Source of the DNA: Pectinatus brassicae
Lineage (GTDB): Bacteria > Bacillota > Negativicutes > Selenomonadales > Selenomonadaceae
NCBI RefSeq assembly: GCF_014201835.1
Contig: NZ_JACHFH010000004.1
Coordinates: forward strand, 38,101-102,100
Length of the DNA stretch: 64,000 bases
Direction: 5' to 3'
Position numbers and translations under genes: made by a program. Positions within the stretch are counted from its first letter, which is position 1, and every line of letters starts with the position of its first letter. Of the stretch, positions 1 through 7,716 are shown piece by piece. The notes beneath the pieces are model-generated. The model was not told the DNA's origin. It ran no database searches and saw only the letters and a list, made by a program, of their open reading frames with translations.

Positions 1-945
1 AATACCGGTTATGACGAAATGTCCTTAACCTCCTTAAGCTCAGCTGATTATTCCTGTCTGCCAACACTTATTGATGACCTGACTGATAAATACGCTGGGC
101 AAAAAATGAGTTTTTCACTGCCGTCCCTGCGCATTGACAGCTTTTCCATTGATATTGCCCATAAATTACAGGCGACCCGCAAAAGCGGCCTTACTTTTGC
201 TCCGGAAGCAGGTACCCAAAGGCTGCGTGATGTTATTAACAAAGGCGTAACTGAAGAAAATCTGCTGGATTCCTGCTCTGCTGCTTTTAAGCATGGCTGG
301 AAAACCGTTAAATTATACTTTATGATGGGCCTGCCTACCGAAACCGATGAAGATATTATCGGCATCGCTGATTTAGCCCAAAAAGTAGTAAATTTATATA
401 AAAATATAAAAAACCGCCGCGATGTAAAGGTCACTGTCAGCGTATCCTGTTTTGTACCAAAACCCTATACACCATTTCAATGGTTTGGTCAAAATACCCA
501 GGAGGAATTTAAGCGTAAACAGCGTTTATTAAAAGACACTATAAAAGATAAAGCTATTAATTTTAACTATCATGATTCAGCTACCAGCAGCCTGGAAGGC
601 ATTATTGCCCGCGGTGACCGCCGTTTAGCAAAAGTCATCTATAATGCCTATAAAAATGGTGCAAAATTCGATGGCTGGAGTGAAATGTTCAATAATGATA
701 TTTGGATGCAGGCCTTTGCTGATGCCAATATTGAAACAGCTCCATATAATCTGCGCCAACGTGAATTCGCGGAAAATCTACCTTGGGACCATACCAGTCC
801 CGGCGTAAATAAACAATTTCTAATAAATGAATATAAAAAAGCTGCTGCCGAACAGCTCACACCAGACTGCCGCCGCGGCAGCTGTACAGGCTGCGGAATT
901 TGTCAGGAACTCGATGTTGCTGTCACCGACTGGGGGGAAAAATAA
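1..945 (+). CDS. B12-binding radical SAM protein, C-terminal part (TIGR03960-like)
   Basis: The reading frame is open from base 1, so the gene starts upstream of the window; the ATG at 19 is internal. The first residues (NTGYDEMSLTSLSSADY) match the region after the radical SAM cluster in B12-binding radical SAM proteins of the YgiQ/TIGR03960 type, whose signature is TGYDE followed by SLSS. The FAPEAGTQRLRDVINKG stretch is also typical. The C-terminus has clustered cysteines (CRRGSCTGCGIC) that could bind another iron-sulfur centre. The CxxxCxxC core lies outside the window. The downstream DUF2344 gene overlaps its stop by one base, the usual pairing for this family. The substrate is unknown. 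Confidence 0.85.
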   Translation, partial: NTGYDEMSLTSLSSADYSCLPTLIDDLTDKYAGQKMSFSLPSLRIDSFSIDIAHKLQATRKSGLTFAPEAGTQRLRDVINKGVTEENLLDSCSAAFKHGWKTVKLYFMMGLPTETDEDIIGIADLAQKVVNLYKNIKNRRDVKVTVSVSCFVPKPYTPFQWFGQNTQEEFKRKQRLLKDTIKDKAINFNYHDSATSSLEGIIARGDRRLAKVIYNAYKNGAKFDGWSEMFNNDIWMQAFADANIETAPYNLRQREFAENLPWDHTSPGVNKQFLINEYKKAAAEQLTPDCRRGSCTGCGICQELDVAVTDWGEK

Positions 946-1655
946 TGACAATCTTTCGCATAGAAATCAGCAAAAAAGAATCGTTACGTTATATTTCCCA
1001 TCTTGATTATGCTAATCTGCTGCAGCGCTGTATACGCCGGGCCAAATTGCCAGCCGCTTATTCTGAAGGCTTTAATCCTCATATGAAAGTATCATTTGCT
1101 TCGGCATTGGCTCTCGGTGTTACTACTGATGCCGAATATGCTGATATTGAGCTTACCCGTGACATGTGTCAACCGGAATTCTTTGATAAGTTAAGCAGTG
1201 CCTTGCCTGAGGGAATTCAGTTATTACAGGCAAAAAAACTAAATACCGAACATCCTAAATCTATGAACGCCTTGGCTGATACGGCTGTTTATGAGCTCAT
1301 TATGCCGGAAGATATTTCATCAGAATTAATAAATGACGCTATCACTAAATTCAATGCTGCTTCTTCCATTACTTTTACCCGCCAGCGTCGCGGCAAAAAA
1401 GCACAAAAGGGACGCATTGTAAAAAAAGATATTGATATTAAGAATTATGTTGCTGTACCTTTGCAATATAATGATGAAACTCACTGTCTATTATTAAAAT
1501 TAAAAGTATCACCTAATGGCAGTATCAAACCTATTGAAGTTTTAGAATCAATAAAAAATGATCATATTGCTGATTTAGATATTTTTGCTGTATTAATAAA
1601 CCGCAAAGCTTTATTATCACAGGGACAGCCGCTTATCAATATCAGCCCGCGCTAA
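945..1655 (+). CDS. DUF2344 / TIGR03936 family protein
   Basis: This is the usual companion of the upstream radical SAM gene. It carries the family signature near the N-terminus (YISHLDYANLLQRCIRRA, then YSEGFNPHMKVSFASALALG). The ATG at 945 overlaps the upstream TAA in a TAATG arrangement and has a GGGGGGA ribosome site just before it; a longer frame from 900 lacks such a site. The length of about 236 residues is normal. In many Firmicutes rng and rplU follow this pair, but here a terminator and an opposing gene follow. The function is unknown; translational coupling suggests it acts with the radical SAM protein. Confidence 0.85.
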   Translation: MTIFRIEISKKESLRYISHLDYANLLQRCIRRAKLPAAYSEGFNPHMKVSFASALALGVTTDAEYADIELTRDMCQPEFFDKLSSALPEGIQLLQAKKLNTEHPKSMNALADTAVYELIMPEDISSELINDAITKFNAASSITFTRQRRGKKAQKGRIVKKDIDIKNYVAVPLQYNDETHCLLLKLKVSPNGSIKPIEVLESIKNDHIADLDIFAVLINRKALLSQGQPLINISPR

Positions 1656-1674
1656 ACAATATAATATACAAATA

Positions 1675-1726
1675 AAAAACTGGGCCTATCGCACATTAAT
1701 AACAATATATGCCAGTCCCAGTTTTT
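1675..1726. terminator. Bidirectional terminator
   Basis: A 10-bp perfect stem (AAAAACTGGG at 1675-1684, CCCAGTTTTT at 1717-1726) with A and T tails on opposite sides. It lies between convergent genes and can serve both. Confidence 0.75.
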
Positions 1727-2096
1727 ATATTCCTTCGCCATCCATACCGGTAAAATCACTAAACCGATATTTTTCAGTTTTTTCTACTTGTGTTACCTTG
1801 CCAGACTTTATTATGATGGCAATATTGCCAAAAGCTAAATCAGAAAATTCCTGCTGTATTTTTTCGCAAACAGGTGTATAGTCTATATGCTGCGTTTTTT
1901 TGTGATATGCAGCATATTTAGATATATCAACCAACCGCATTTTCTCATTGCGTTCAATTTGTATCAGACAGGAATTTTGCACTATTAAATTTATTTCTCC
2001 GTGAAATATTTCCTGCATTAACGAAGTTATTATTTTTAATGCAGCAGAACTTAGTTTATTATTTTTATTGATAATTTTTTCCCCAGCCATTTTCAT
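1725..2096 (-). CDS. Tandem DUF2292 (YezD-like) protein
   Basis: This 123-residue protein contains two copies of a YezD/DUF2292-like unit: FHGEINLIVQNSCLIQIERNEKMRL (here split: FHGEINLIVQ and IQIERNEKMRL) and then FGNIAIIIKSGKVTQVEKTEKYRF. Single-copy DUF2292 proteins are about 55-60 residues and are often found beside sulfur-assimilation genes, e.g. yezD of Bacillus subtilis. Here it is divergent from an E1-like, JAMM and sulfite-reductase operon, which fits a sulfur-related role. No catalytic motif is visible. The function of the family is not known; the tandem arrangement suggests an internal duplication. Confidence 0.6.
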   Translation of the reverse strand: MKMAGEKIINKNNKLSSAALKIITSLMQEIFHGEINLIVQNSCLIQIERNEKMRLVDISKYAAYHKKTQHIDYTPVCEKIQQEFSDLAFGNIAIIIKSGKVTQVEKTEKYRFSDFTGMDGEGI

Positions 2097-2174
2097 CCCT
2101 CATATTATGATATATTATATTATTTATAATGTATCATAATTATATTAATCATTTCATTGTATGTCAACATAATA

Positions 2175-2203
2175 TTGACAGTATAAGCATATGATGTTAT
2201 TCT
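2175..2203 (+). promoter_or_regulatory. Promoter of the sulfur operon
   Basis: TTGACA at 2175-2180, a 17-bp spacer and TATTCT at 2198-2203. Transcription would start near 2210, giving a leader of about 120 nt that contains the hairpin at 2250-2298. Confidence 0.65.
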
Positions 2204-2249
2204 ATATACAGTTTAGTAAAATTTTATGTAATGGCTTATTAGAAAACTA

Positions 2250-2298
2250 AAGGCCGGGGCAAGTAGGTATTTTGTATCTATTTACCTTGGTCTTTTTT
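2250..2298 (+). terminator. Leader terminator / putative attenuator of the sulfur operon
   Basis: Twenty bases (2250-2269) can pair with 2275-2294 around a TTTTG loop, with a single C-A mismatch and several G-U pairs. The hairpin is followed directly by a T run. It sits between a good promoter and the first gene of the operon, so transcription must read through it. That is the arrangement of an attenuator or riboswitch. I do not recognise a known aptamer in the roughly 40 nt between start site and hairpin. Confidence 0.6.
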
Positions 2299-2333
2299 AT
2301 TTATTATAAATATATGATGAGTGGTGAATAATT

Positions 2334-3128
2334 ATGTCTCTGACAGATGAGCAGTCAAAACGCTATTCCCGACATATTTTATTGCCGGAAATAGGCATTG
2401 CCGGGCAGGAAAAATTATTAAACAGCAATATTTTGATTATAGGCACTGGTGGACTTGGTTCACCCACAGCAATGTATTTAACAGCTGCTGGTATTGGTCA
2501 CATTGGTCTGGTCGATTCTGATTGTGTAGAACTTTCCAATCTACAGCGGCAAATAGTCCATCTTACCAAAGATATTGGCAAAGCCAAAGTACTATCAGCC
2601 AAAGAAACCCTAAATGAAATGACTCCTGCTGCCGACATTATAACCTACAATGAAATGATAACAGCAAATAATATTACTGACATAATCAATAACAAAAATT
2701 ATGACTTTATCATTGACTGCACTGATAATTTCCCAACAAAATTCTTAATTAATGATGCCTGTGTTTTATTGCACAAACCATTTTCCCATGCTGGTATTCG
2801 TCGTTTTGAGGGGCAGAGTATGACTTATGTACCGGGAAAAGGTCCATGCTATCGCTGTATTTTTAAGAATCCACCACCACCTGAGGTAGTCCCACCTGCA
2901 CGCCAAACAGGTGTATTAGGAGTCATGGGCGGCATTATAGGCAGTATTCAGGCCACTGAAGCCATCAAATATATATTGGGCATTGGCAATTTACTGACTG
3001 GCAGTCTTTTAACCTATAATGCCCTATCCATGCAGTTCAGGAAAATAAAAATTTCTGCCAATGATGACTGTGCTATCTGCGGTACAAATCCCAGTATCAC
3101 TAAGATAATGACCTGCCATAATATCTAA
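2334..3128 (+). CDS. ThiF/MoeB/HesA-type E1-like adenylyltransferase (HcyF-like)
   Basis: Adenylylates the C-terminal glycine of a ThiS/MoaD-like sulfur carrier as the first step of thiocarboxylate formation. Visible features are the nucleotide-binding GTGGLGSP near residue 37, the conserved CTDNFPTKFLIND region and two zinc CxxC pairs (Cys172/175 and Cys246/249). The loop that reads ...CAExGVLGV in MoeB reads ARQTGVLGV here, so the loop cysteine is absent. Length (264) is usual. It is followed by a JAMM protease and a siroheme sulfite-reductase-like protein, the gene set described for Wolinella HcyF-HcyD-Sir. Assignment to HcyF rather than ThiF or MoeB rests on this context. Confidence 0.8.
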   Translation: MSLTDEQSKRYSRHILLPEIGIAGQEKLLNSNILIIGTGGLGSPTAMYLTAAGIGHIGLVDSDCVELSNLQRQIVHLTKDIGKAKVLSAKETLNEMTPAADIITYNEMITANNITDIINNKNYDFIIDCTDNFPTKFLINDACVLLHKPFSHAGIRRFEGQSMTYVPGKGPCYRCIFKNPPPPEVVPPARQTGVLGVMGGIIGSIQATEAIKYILGIGNLLTGSLLTYNALSMQFRKIKISANDDCAICGTNPSITKIMTCHNI

Positions 3129-3144
3129 TTCAAGGATAATAATT

Positions 3145-3567
3145 ATGCTTATATTACAACAAAATTATTTTTCGCAAATAGCAGCCTATGCCCGCCAGCA
3201 ATTGCCGCTTGAAGCCTGCGGCCTTATTGCCGGCATCAAAGAAAATGAAAATATTATAGTAAAAAAAATTTATTTTCTAAATAATGTTGATAAGAGTGTA
3301 AGACATTTTTCCCTTGCCCCGCAGGAACAGTTTCAAGCCATTAAAGATATGCGGCAAAACAATTATATATTATTAGGCAATTGGCATAGCCATCCATCTT
3401 CTGCGGCAGTTCCCTCGACTGAAGATATAAAATTGGCTTATGATCCTGCTCTAAGCTATCTAATATTATCATTACAATATTCTACCCCGCTATTAAATAG
3501 TTTTAAAATAAAAAATGGCTTTATAACAAAAGAAATCATACATATTATACCGGAGGAAAAAAGATGA
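3145..3567 (+). CDS. JAMM/MPN+ metalloprotease (Mov34 family, HcyD-like)
   Basis: A 140-residue zinc peptidase expected to remove residues after the Gly-Gly of a sulfur-carrier protein so that its C-terminus can be activated. The JAMM signature is complete: Glu23 (LPLEACGLIAG), then His81-Ser-His83 and Asp94 (HSHPSSAAVPSTED). An AAGGA ribosome site precedes the ATG. It starts 16 bp after the E1-like gene and its stop overlaps the start of the next gene (ATGA), so the three are translationally coupled. Comparable short JAMM proteins pair with ThiF-like enzymes in bacteria. No carrier protein is encoded in this window. Confidence 0.8.
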   Translation: MLILQQNYFSQIAAYARQQLPLEACGLIAGIKENENIIVKKIYFLNNVDKSVRHFSLAPQEQFQAIKDMRQNNYILLGNWHSHPSSAAVPSTEDIKLAYDPALSYLILSLQYSTPLLNSFKIKNGFITKEIIHIIPEEKR

Positions 3568-4427
3568 CAAATGTAAACTACAAAGAATTGAAGAAAAATG
3601 GCTTTATGCAGCAGATCCAAACGGATAATTTTTCCATGCGCTTAAAATCAGTTGGCGGTCATTTGACGGCTGCCCAGCTGCAAACAATACAGGAAGTGGC
3701 AGAAAAATATGGCAATGGCACTGTTCATCTAACCTCGCGTCAGGGTGTGGAAATCCCTTTTATAAAACTTGCTGACATTGAAACGGTAATTGATTATCTG
3801 CATAAAAATGATATGGAAGTGGGTGCCTGCGGTCCAAGAGTTCGCACCATAACCGCCTGCCATGGCAACAGCATTTGCCGCTGCGGTCTTATAAATACTG
3901 CTGAAGTTGCCCAAGAGCTTGATATTCGTTACGGCGGCAAAGAACTGCCGCATAAATTCAAAATGGGCGTAACCGGCTGTCCTAATAACTGTCTAAAAGC
4001 CGAACAAAATGATATCGGCATCAAGGGCGCATTAAAACCACTCTGGCTGGAAGATAAATGCTGTTTCTGCGGTCTGTGTGCTGCAGCCTGCCCAGGTAAA
4101 GCGATTACTGTTGATAAATCAGCAAAAACATTAACCTTAGATGAAGAAAAATGCATAAACTGCGGTAAATGCAATAAAGTCTGCCCTACCTCAGCTTGGA
4201 CCGGCGAACAAGGCTTTTTGCTATCCTTTGGCGGATTATATGGCAATCGCATAACTGTCGGTAAGCATCTGCTGCCAATTATTCTTTCTCAGGAAATTTT
4301 ATATAAAGCAGTTGATACTGCCTTAAACTTTTTTGCCAAGAATGCCAATAAAGGTGAACGTTTTGCCAATACTTTAAACCGAGTAGGCTGGGAAAAACTG
4401 GAAAAAGATTTGCAACAAATATTATGA
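3564..4427 (+). CDS. Siroheme-[4Fe-4S] sulfite reductase-like protein with ferredoxin domain (AsrC/Sir-like)
   Basis: Probable reductase of sulfite to sulfide. The nitrite/sulfite reductase ferredoxin-like half is at the N-terminus (TVHLTSRQGVEIP). The siroheme-cluster ligands are present as C-x5-C (Cys99, Cys105) and C-x3-C (Cys139, Cys143, in GCPNNC). A two-cluster ferredoxin insert follows (CxxCxxCxxxCP at about 166-176 and 197-207). The 287-residue length fits AsrC-type small sulfite reductases rather than the large assimilatory CysI. Overlap with the JAMM gene suggests that sulfide is handed to the E1/carrier system. No AsrA or AsrB partner is adjacent, so the electron donor is unknown. 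Confidence 0.8.
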   Translation: MTNVNYKELKKNGFMQQIQTDNFSMRLKSVGGHLTAAQLQTIQEVAEKYGNGTVHLTSRQGVEIPFIKLADIETVIDYLHKNDMEVGACGPRVRTITACHGNSICRCGLINTAEVAQELDIRYGGKELPHKFKMGVTGCPNNCLKAEQNDIGIKGALKPLWLEDKCCFCGLCAAACPGKAITVDKSAKTLTLDEEKCINCGKCNKVCPTSAWTGEQGFLLSFGGLYGNRITVGKHLLPIILSQEILYKAVDTALNFFAKNANKGERFANTLNRVGWEKLEKDLQQIL

Positions 4428-4432
4428 ATTCT

Positions 4433-4465
4433 AAAAACAGCGTATCAAAATGATGCGCTGTTTTT
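4433..4465 (+). terminator. Terminator of the sulfur operon
   Basis: Stem of about 14 bp (AAAAACAGCG... to ...CGCTGTTTTT) starting six bases after the stop of the sulfite-reductase-like gene, followed by a T-rich tail. Confidence 0.8.
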
Positions 4466-4541
4466 ATTTTTGTCATTATTAAAATAGTAACCTAAATTTT
4501 CGTTGTTTTACTTTAATTTAATTTTATTCTCTTTACTATTT

Positions 4542-4575
4542 ATACCGCCGTAATATATTAATTTTTACGGCGTAT
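4542..4575. promoter_or_regulatory. Inverted repeat upstream of the cstA promoter
   Basis: ATACCGCCGTAA (4542-4553) and TTACGGCGTAT (4565-4575) form an 11-bp stem with one bulged base, about 30 bp upstream of the -35 box. It may be an operator or an extra terminator; it lacks a clean T run. The ATACCGC heptamer recurs at 4642. Confidence 0.4.
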
Positions 4576-4603
4576 CTTTCATTTACAACTTAACAAATAA
4601 TAA

Positions 4604-4632
4604 TTGACTTTATTTTATATAAGTGTTATATT
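4604..4632 (+). promoter_or_regulatory. Promoter of cstA
   Basis: TTGACT at 4604-4609, a 17-bp spacer and TATATT at 4627-4632. A small hairpin (ATACCGC 4642-4648, GCGGTAT 4653-4659) lies just after the expected start site. The promoter lies over the first codons of the longest open frame and so excludes a start at 4604. Confidence 0.65.
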
Positions 4633-4687
4633 ATCAATCACATACCGCAATAGCGGTATATATTTATTTATAAAGGAGTTAATTTCC

Positions 4688-6373
4688 GTGAATGGTATAA
4701 CAATGCTCAGTATTGCAATTATTATTTTTTTAGCTGGCTATTTTATTTATGGCAAATGGCTGGCCCGTACCTGGGGAATAGATGCCCAGGCCTTGACCCC
4801 TGCCTATAAACACGAAGATGGGCAAGATTATACACCAACTTCAAAGTTTATGGCTTTTTCCCATCAGTTTTCTTCTGTTGCCGGTGCCGGACCTGTTACT
4901 GGTCCTATTATTGCTGCGATGTTTGGCTGGCTGCCCGCCTTTTTATGGATTGTTATCGGCGGTATTTTTTTTGGCGGTGTACAGGATTTCGTGGCCCTTT
5001 ATGCCTCGGTTAAAAACGAAGGAAAATCGATGGGTGTTCTCATCGAACAATATATCGGTAAAACCGGCCGAAAATTATTTTTGTTATTTTCCTGGCTTTT
5101 AACGTTACTGGTAATTGCTGCCTTTGCTGATATTGTTGCCAATACCTTTAATGGTTTTGCTGCTGACGGCAGCAAACTTTTGCCTGGTGCTTCGGCTGCC
5201 TCAATCTCAATGATTTATATTATTGGTTCACTGCTGTTTGGCATCTTTGTAAAAAAATCCCATCCTAAGGAATCAGTACGTTTTATCGTTGCCATAATTT
5301 TAATACTTGCCATGATAAGCCTAGGTATCGCCTTTCCTATGTATTTTTCCCGTGATATTTGGATTATAGTTGCACTTACCTACTCTTTTATAGCTTCTGT
5401 CCTGCCTATGTGGCTTTTAATGCAGCCACGTGATTATTTAAGTACATTTTTATTAATTGCTATGATTGCCAGTGCTATTATCGGTATTATCATCGCTAAT
5501 CCTTCTATAAATATGCCTGCCTTCGTTGGTTTTGAAGTACATGGCAAAAGTTTATTCCCAATTTTATTTATAACAATTGCCTGCGGTGCTGTTTCCGGTT
5601 TTCACAGCCTCGTATCATCTGGTACTTCCTCTAAAACCGTTGCCAATGAAAAAGACATGTTGTTTATCGGTTATGGTTCAATGCTTGTGGAATGTATTTT
5701 AGGTGTTGCGGCTCTAATAATTGTTTGTGCTGCTGCTAAAAATGGACAAATGCCCCATGGCACGCCTTTTCAAATTTTCTCCGGCTCCGTTGCGGGCTTT
5801 TTAAGCATGCTGGGTATGCCCAGAATTTATGCCGTATGTATAATAACCATGTGTGTTTCCGCCTTAGCTTTCACAACTCTTGATACCGTTGTCAGAGTCG
5901 GCCGCTTATCTTTACAGGAACTCTGTCAATCGGATGATGCTGCTTCTATGAATATCGTCCAAAAAGCTGGTGCTAATAAATATATTGCTACCTTACTAAC
6001 CATTGGTATTGGTTATCTGCTCTGCCGTATCGGTTATATGAATATATGGCCATTATTCGGCTCAGCCAATCAGCTTTTAAGTGCTTTAGTCTTAATCTGT
6101 ATGGCAGTGTTCCTGCGCATGACTAATCGCAAAGGCTGGATGCTGTTTGTTCCAACCATTGTAATGTTTATTGTAACATTCACTGCTTTAATCCAGGCAG
6201 TATACCATATATTTATTCATATGCTCGATGGACACTTTATCTTTTTAACTGACGGATTACAGCTTATTATCACTTTAGCCCTTATGTTCCTGGCAGCTTC
6301 TGTTGTTAATCACTGCCGTGGTGAGCTTTTTGGTGATAAGAAAAAATCTTCTAATGCCATATTAAGTAAATAG
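4688..6373 (+). CDS. cstA: Carbon starvation protein CstA family transporter
   Basis: A polytopic inner-membrane protein of the CstA family, known for peptide or pyruvate uptake in other bacteria. Family motifs are clear: HQFSSVAGAGPVTGPIIAA near the N-terminus and GGVQDFVALYASVKNEGKS after it. I place the start at GTG 4688, nine bases after AAGGAG; the longest frame (from 4604) begins inside the promoter. This gives 561 residues, shorter than the roughly 700 of E. coli CstA but in the range of many Firmicutes members. It is transcribed alone. The substrate cannot be told from sequence. Confidence 0.85.
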   Translation: MNGITMLSIAIIIFLAGYFIYGKWLARTWGIDAQALTPAYKHEDGQDYTPTSKFMAFSHQFSSVAGAGPVTGPIIAAMFGWLPAFLWIVIGGIFFGGVQDFVALYASVKNEGKSMGVLIEQYIGKTGRKLFLLFSWLLTLLVIAAFADIVANTFNGFAADGSKLLPGASAASISMIYIIGSLLFGIFVKKSHPKESVRFIVAIILILAMISLGIAFPMYFSRDIWIIVALTYSFIASVLPMWLLMQPRDYLSTFLLIAMIASAIIGIIIANPSINMPAFVGFEVHGKSLFPILFITIACGAVSGFHSLVSSGTSSKTVANEKDMLFIGYGSMLVECILGVAALIIVCAAAKNGQMPHGTPFQIFSGSVAGFLSMLGMPRIYAVCIITMCVSALAFTTLDTVVRVGRLSLQELCQSDDAASMNIVQKAGANKYIATLLTIGIGYLLCRIGYMNIWPLFGSANQLLSALVLICMAVFLRMTNRKGWMLFVPTIVMFIVTFTALIQAVYHIFIHMLDGHFIFLTDGLQLIITLALMFLAASVVNHCRGELFGDKKKSSNAILSK

Positions 6374-6395
6374 TATTTCGCCCTAAAAAAAATAA

Positions 6396-6459
6396 AAAAA
6401 GAGAGCCACTTATGCGAATTCACTTAATTTCACTCATTCGCTAAAACGGCTCTCTTTTT
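6396..6459. terminator. Bidirectional terminator between cstA and dnaJ
   Basis: GAGAGCC with an A run to its left (6396-6407) pairs with GGCTCTC and its T run (6448-6459). The intervening 40 bases are AT-rich. It lies between convergent genes. Confidence 0.75.
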
Positions 6460-6486
6460 ATTTAAAAAAATCTTTTATTTTATCGG

Positions 6487-7617
6487 TCAGTGTTTTTTTT
6501 TTGTTTCTTTTTTAGGAGAATTACCACTTTCAGCAGCAAATTCTTCCAATAATTCTTTTTGACGATTGGTTAATTTTTCCGGTGTCTTAATTTTTATTTT
6601 TACATGCTGATCACCACGGCCGATGCCGCGCAAATGAGTAATTCCCTTGCCTTTTAAGCGCAGAACAGTACCATACTGCACACCAGCAGGCACAGTTATT
6701 TCAACTTTGCCATCAAGTGTCGGAACCTCAATTTTATCACCAAGTGCTGCCTGAACAAAAGAAACAGATACTTCACAAATGACATCATCACCAGAACGAC
6801 GGAATATTTTATGAGGGCGAACTGTTATATAAACATATAGATCGCCGGTTTCACCGCCGCGTGTGCCTGCTTCACCACCACCAGATACACGGATGCGCGA
6901 GTTATTATCAACTCCGGCAGGAATTTTCACCTTAATTTTACGACGTACACGAACACTGCCCTGTCCATTGCAATCTGGGCATGGATCTTTAATAATCTTG
7001 CCTGTACCATTACATCTGTCACAAGTACGGGCATTTACCATGCGGCCAAATGGTGTATTATGGACATCCTGCACCTGCCCTGTACCATGACATTTAGGAC
7101 ATTCTTCTGGCTGTGTCCCAGGTTTTGCCCCTGTCCCATGGCAGGTTTTGCAATCTTCGGTGCGAGGAATTTCCAGTTCAATTTCCTTGCCAAAAGCCGC
7201 TTCTTCAAATTCAATTTCCAAATTATAGCGCAGATCATTACCACGTTGCGGACCTTGGCGTCTGCTGGAACGTCCGCCACCACCGCCAAAGAATGCATCG
7301 AAAATATCGCCAAAATCGCCTGAATCACTAAAGCCGCCAAAACCGCCAAAGCCACCGAAACCGCCGGCGCCACCACCACCGCCGCCATTTTCAAAAGCAG
7401 CATGACCAAATTGGTCATATTGAGCCTTTTTCTGGGGGTCAGATAAAACCTCATAAGCTTCATTAGCCTCTTTAAATTTCTTTTCCGCTTCAGGATTGTC
7501 TTTATTGAGGTCAGGATGGTATTGGCGGGCTAATTTTCTAAATGCTTTTTTTATTTCAGCCTCAGCAGCACTTTTACTTACACCGAGGACCTCATAATAA
7601 TCTCTTTTTTCGCTCAC
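6487..7617 (-). CDS. dnaJ: Chaperone protein DnaJ
   Basis: Co-chaperone that delivers unfolded substrates to DnaK and stimulates its ATPase. Domains in order: J domain with the HPD motif (YHPDLNK), a long Gly/Phe linker, four zinc-finger repeats ([32 protein letters not shown]) and the substrate-binding C-terminal domains. The frame can start at GTG 7626, but the GTG at 7617 ([12 protein letters not shown]) is better placed after AAGGTGG. Length of about 376 is normal for type I DnaJ. It is the last gene of the hrcA-grpE-dnaK-dnaJ cluster. Confidence 0.95.
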   Translation of the reverse strand: MSEKRDYYEVLGVSKSAAEAEIKKAFRKLARQYHPDLNKDNPEAEKKFKEANEAYEVLSDPQKKAQYDQFGHAAFENGGGGGGAGGFGGFGGFGGFSDSGDFGDIFDAFFGGGGGRSSRRQGPQRGNDLRYNLEIEFEEAAFGKEIELEIPRTEDCKTCHGTGAKPGTQPEECPKCHGTGQVQDVHNTPFGRMVNARTCDRCNGTGKIIKDPCPDCNGQGSVRVRRKIKVKIPAGVDNNSRIRVSGGGEAGTRGGETGDLYVYITVRPHKIFRRSGDDVICEVSVSFVQAALGDKIEVPTLDGKVEITVPAGVQYGTVLRLKGKGITHLRGIGRGDQHVKIKIKTPEKLTNRQKELLEEFAAESGNSPKKETKKKH

Positions 7618-7644
7618 TTTATCCACCTTGTTATATATAGACTA

Positions 7645-7675
7645 ACCTGATGACTTTATACTAAAGTCATCAGGT
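7645..7675 (-). promoter_or_regulatory. Perfect 14-bp hairpin between dnaK and dnaJ
   Basis: ACCTGATGACTTTA (7645-7658), a three-base loop and its exact complement (7662-7675). There is no T run after it on the transcribed strand, so an mRNA-stability or partial-termination element that lowers dnaJ relative to dnaK is more likely than a full terminator. Confidence 0.5.
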
Positions 7676-7716
7676 CACTTATTTTATTAATACATTTATA
7701 AATTAATAACAGTCAA

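Noticed and set aside
19..48. ATG at 19 as the start of the first gene
   Set aside because: The frame is open to base 1 and the residues before the ATG (NTGYDE) belong to the conserved family sequence.
4604..4687. CstA start at 4604
   Set aside because: The region holds the -35 and -10 boxes; the extra 28 residues do not resemble CstA, and a GTG with a good ribosome site follows at 4688.
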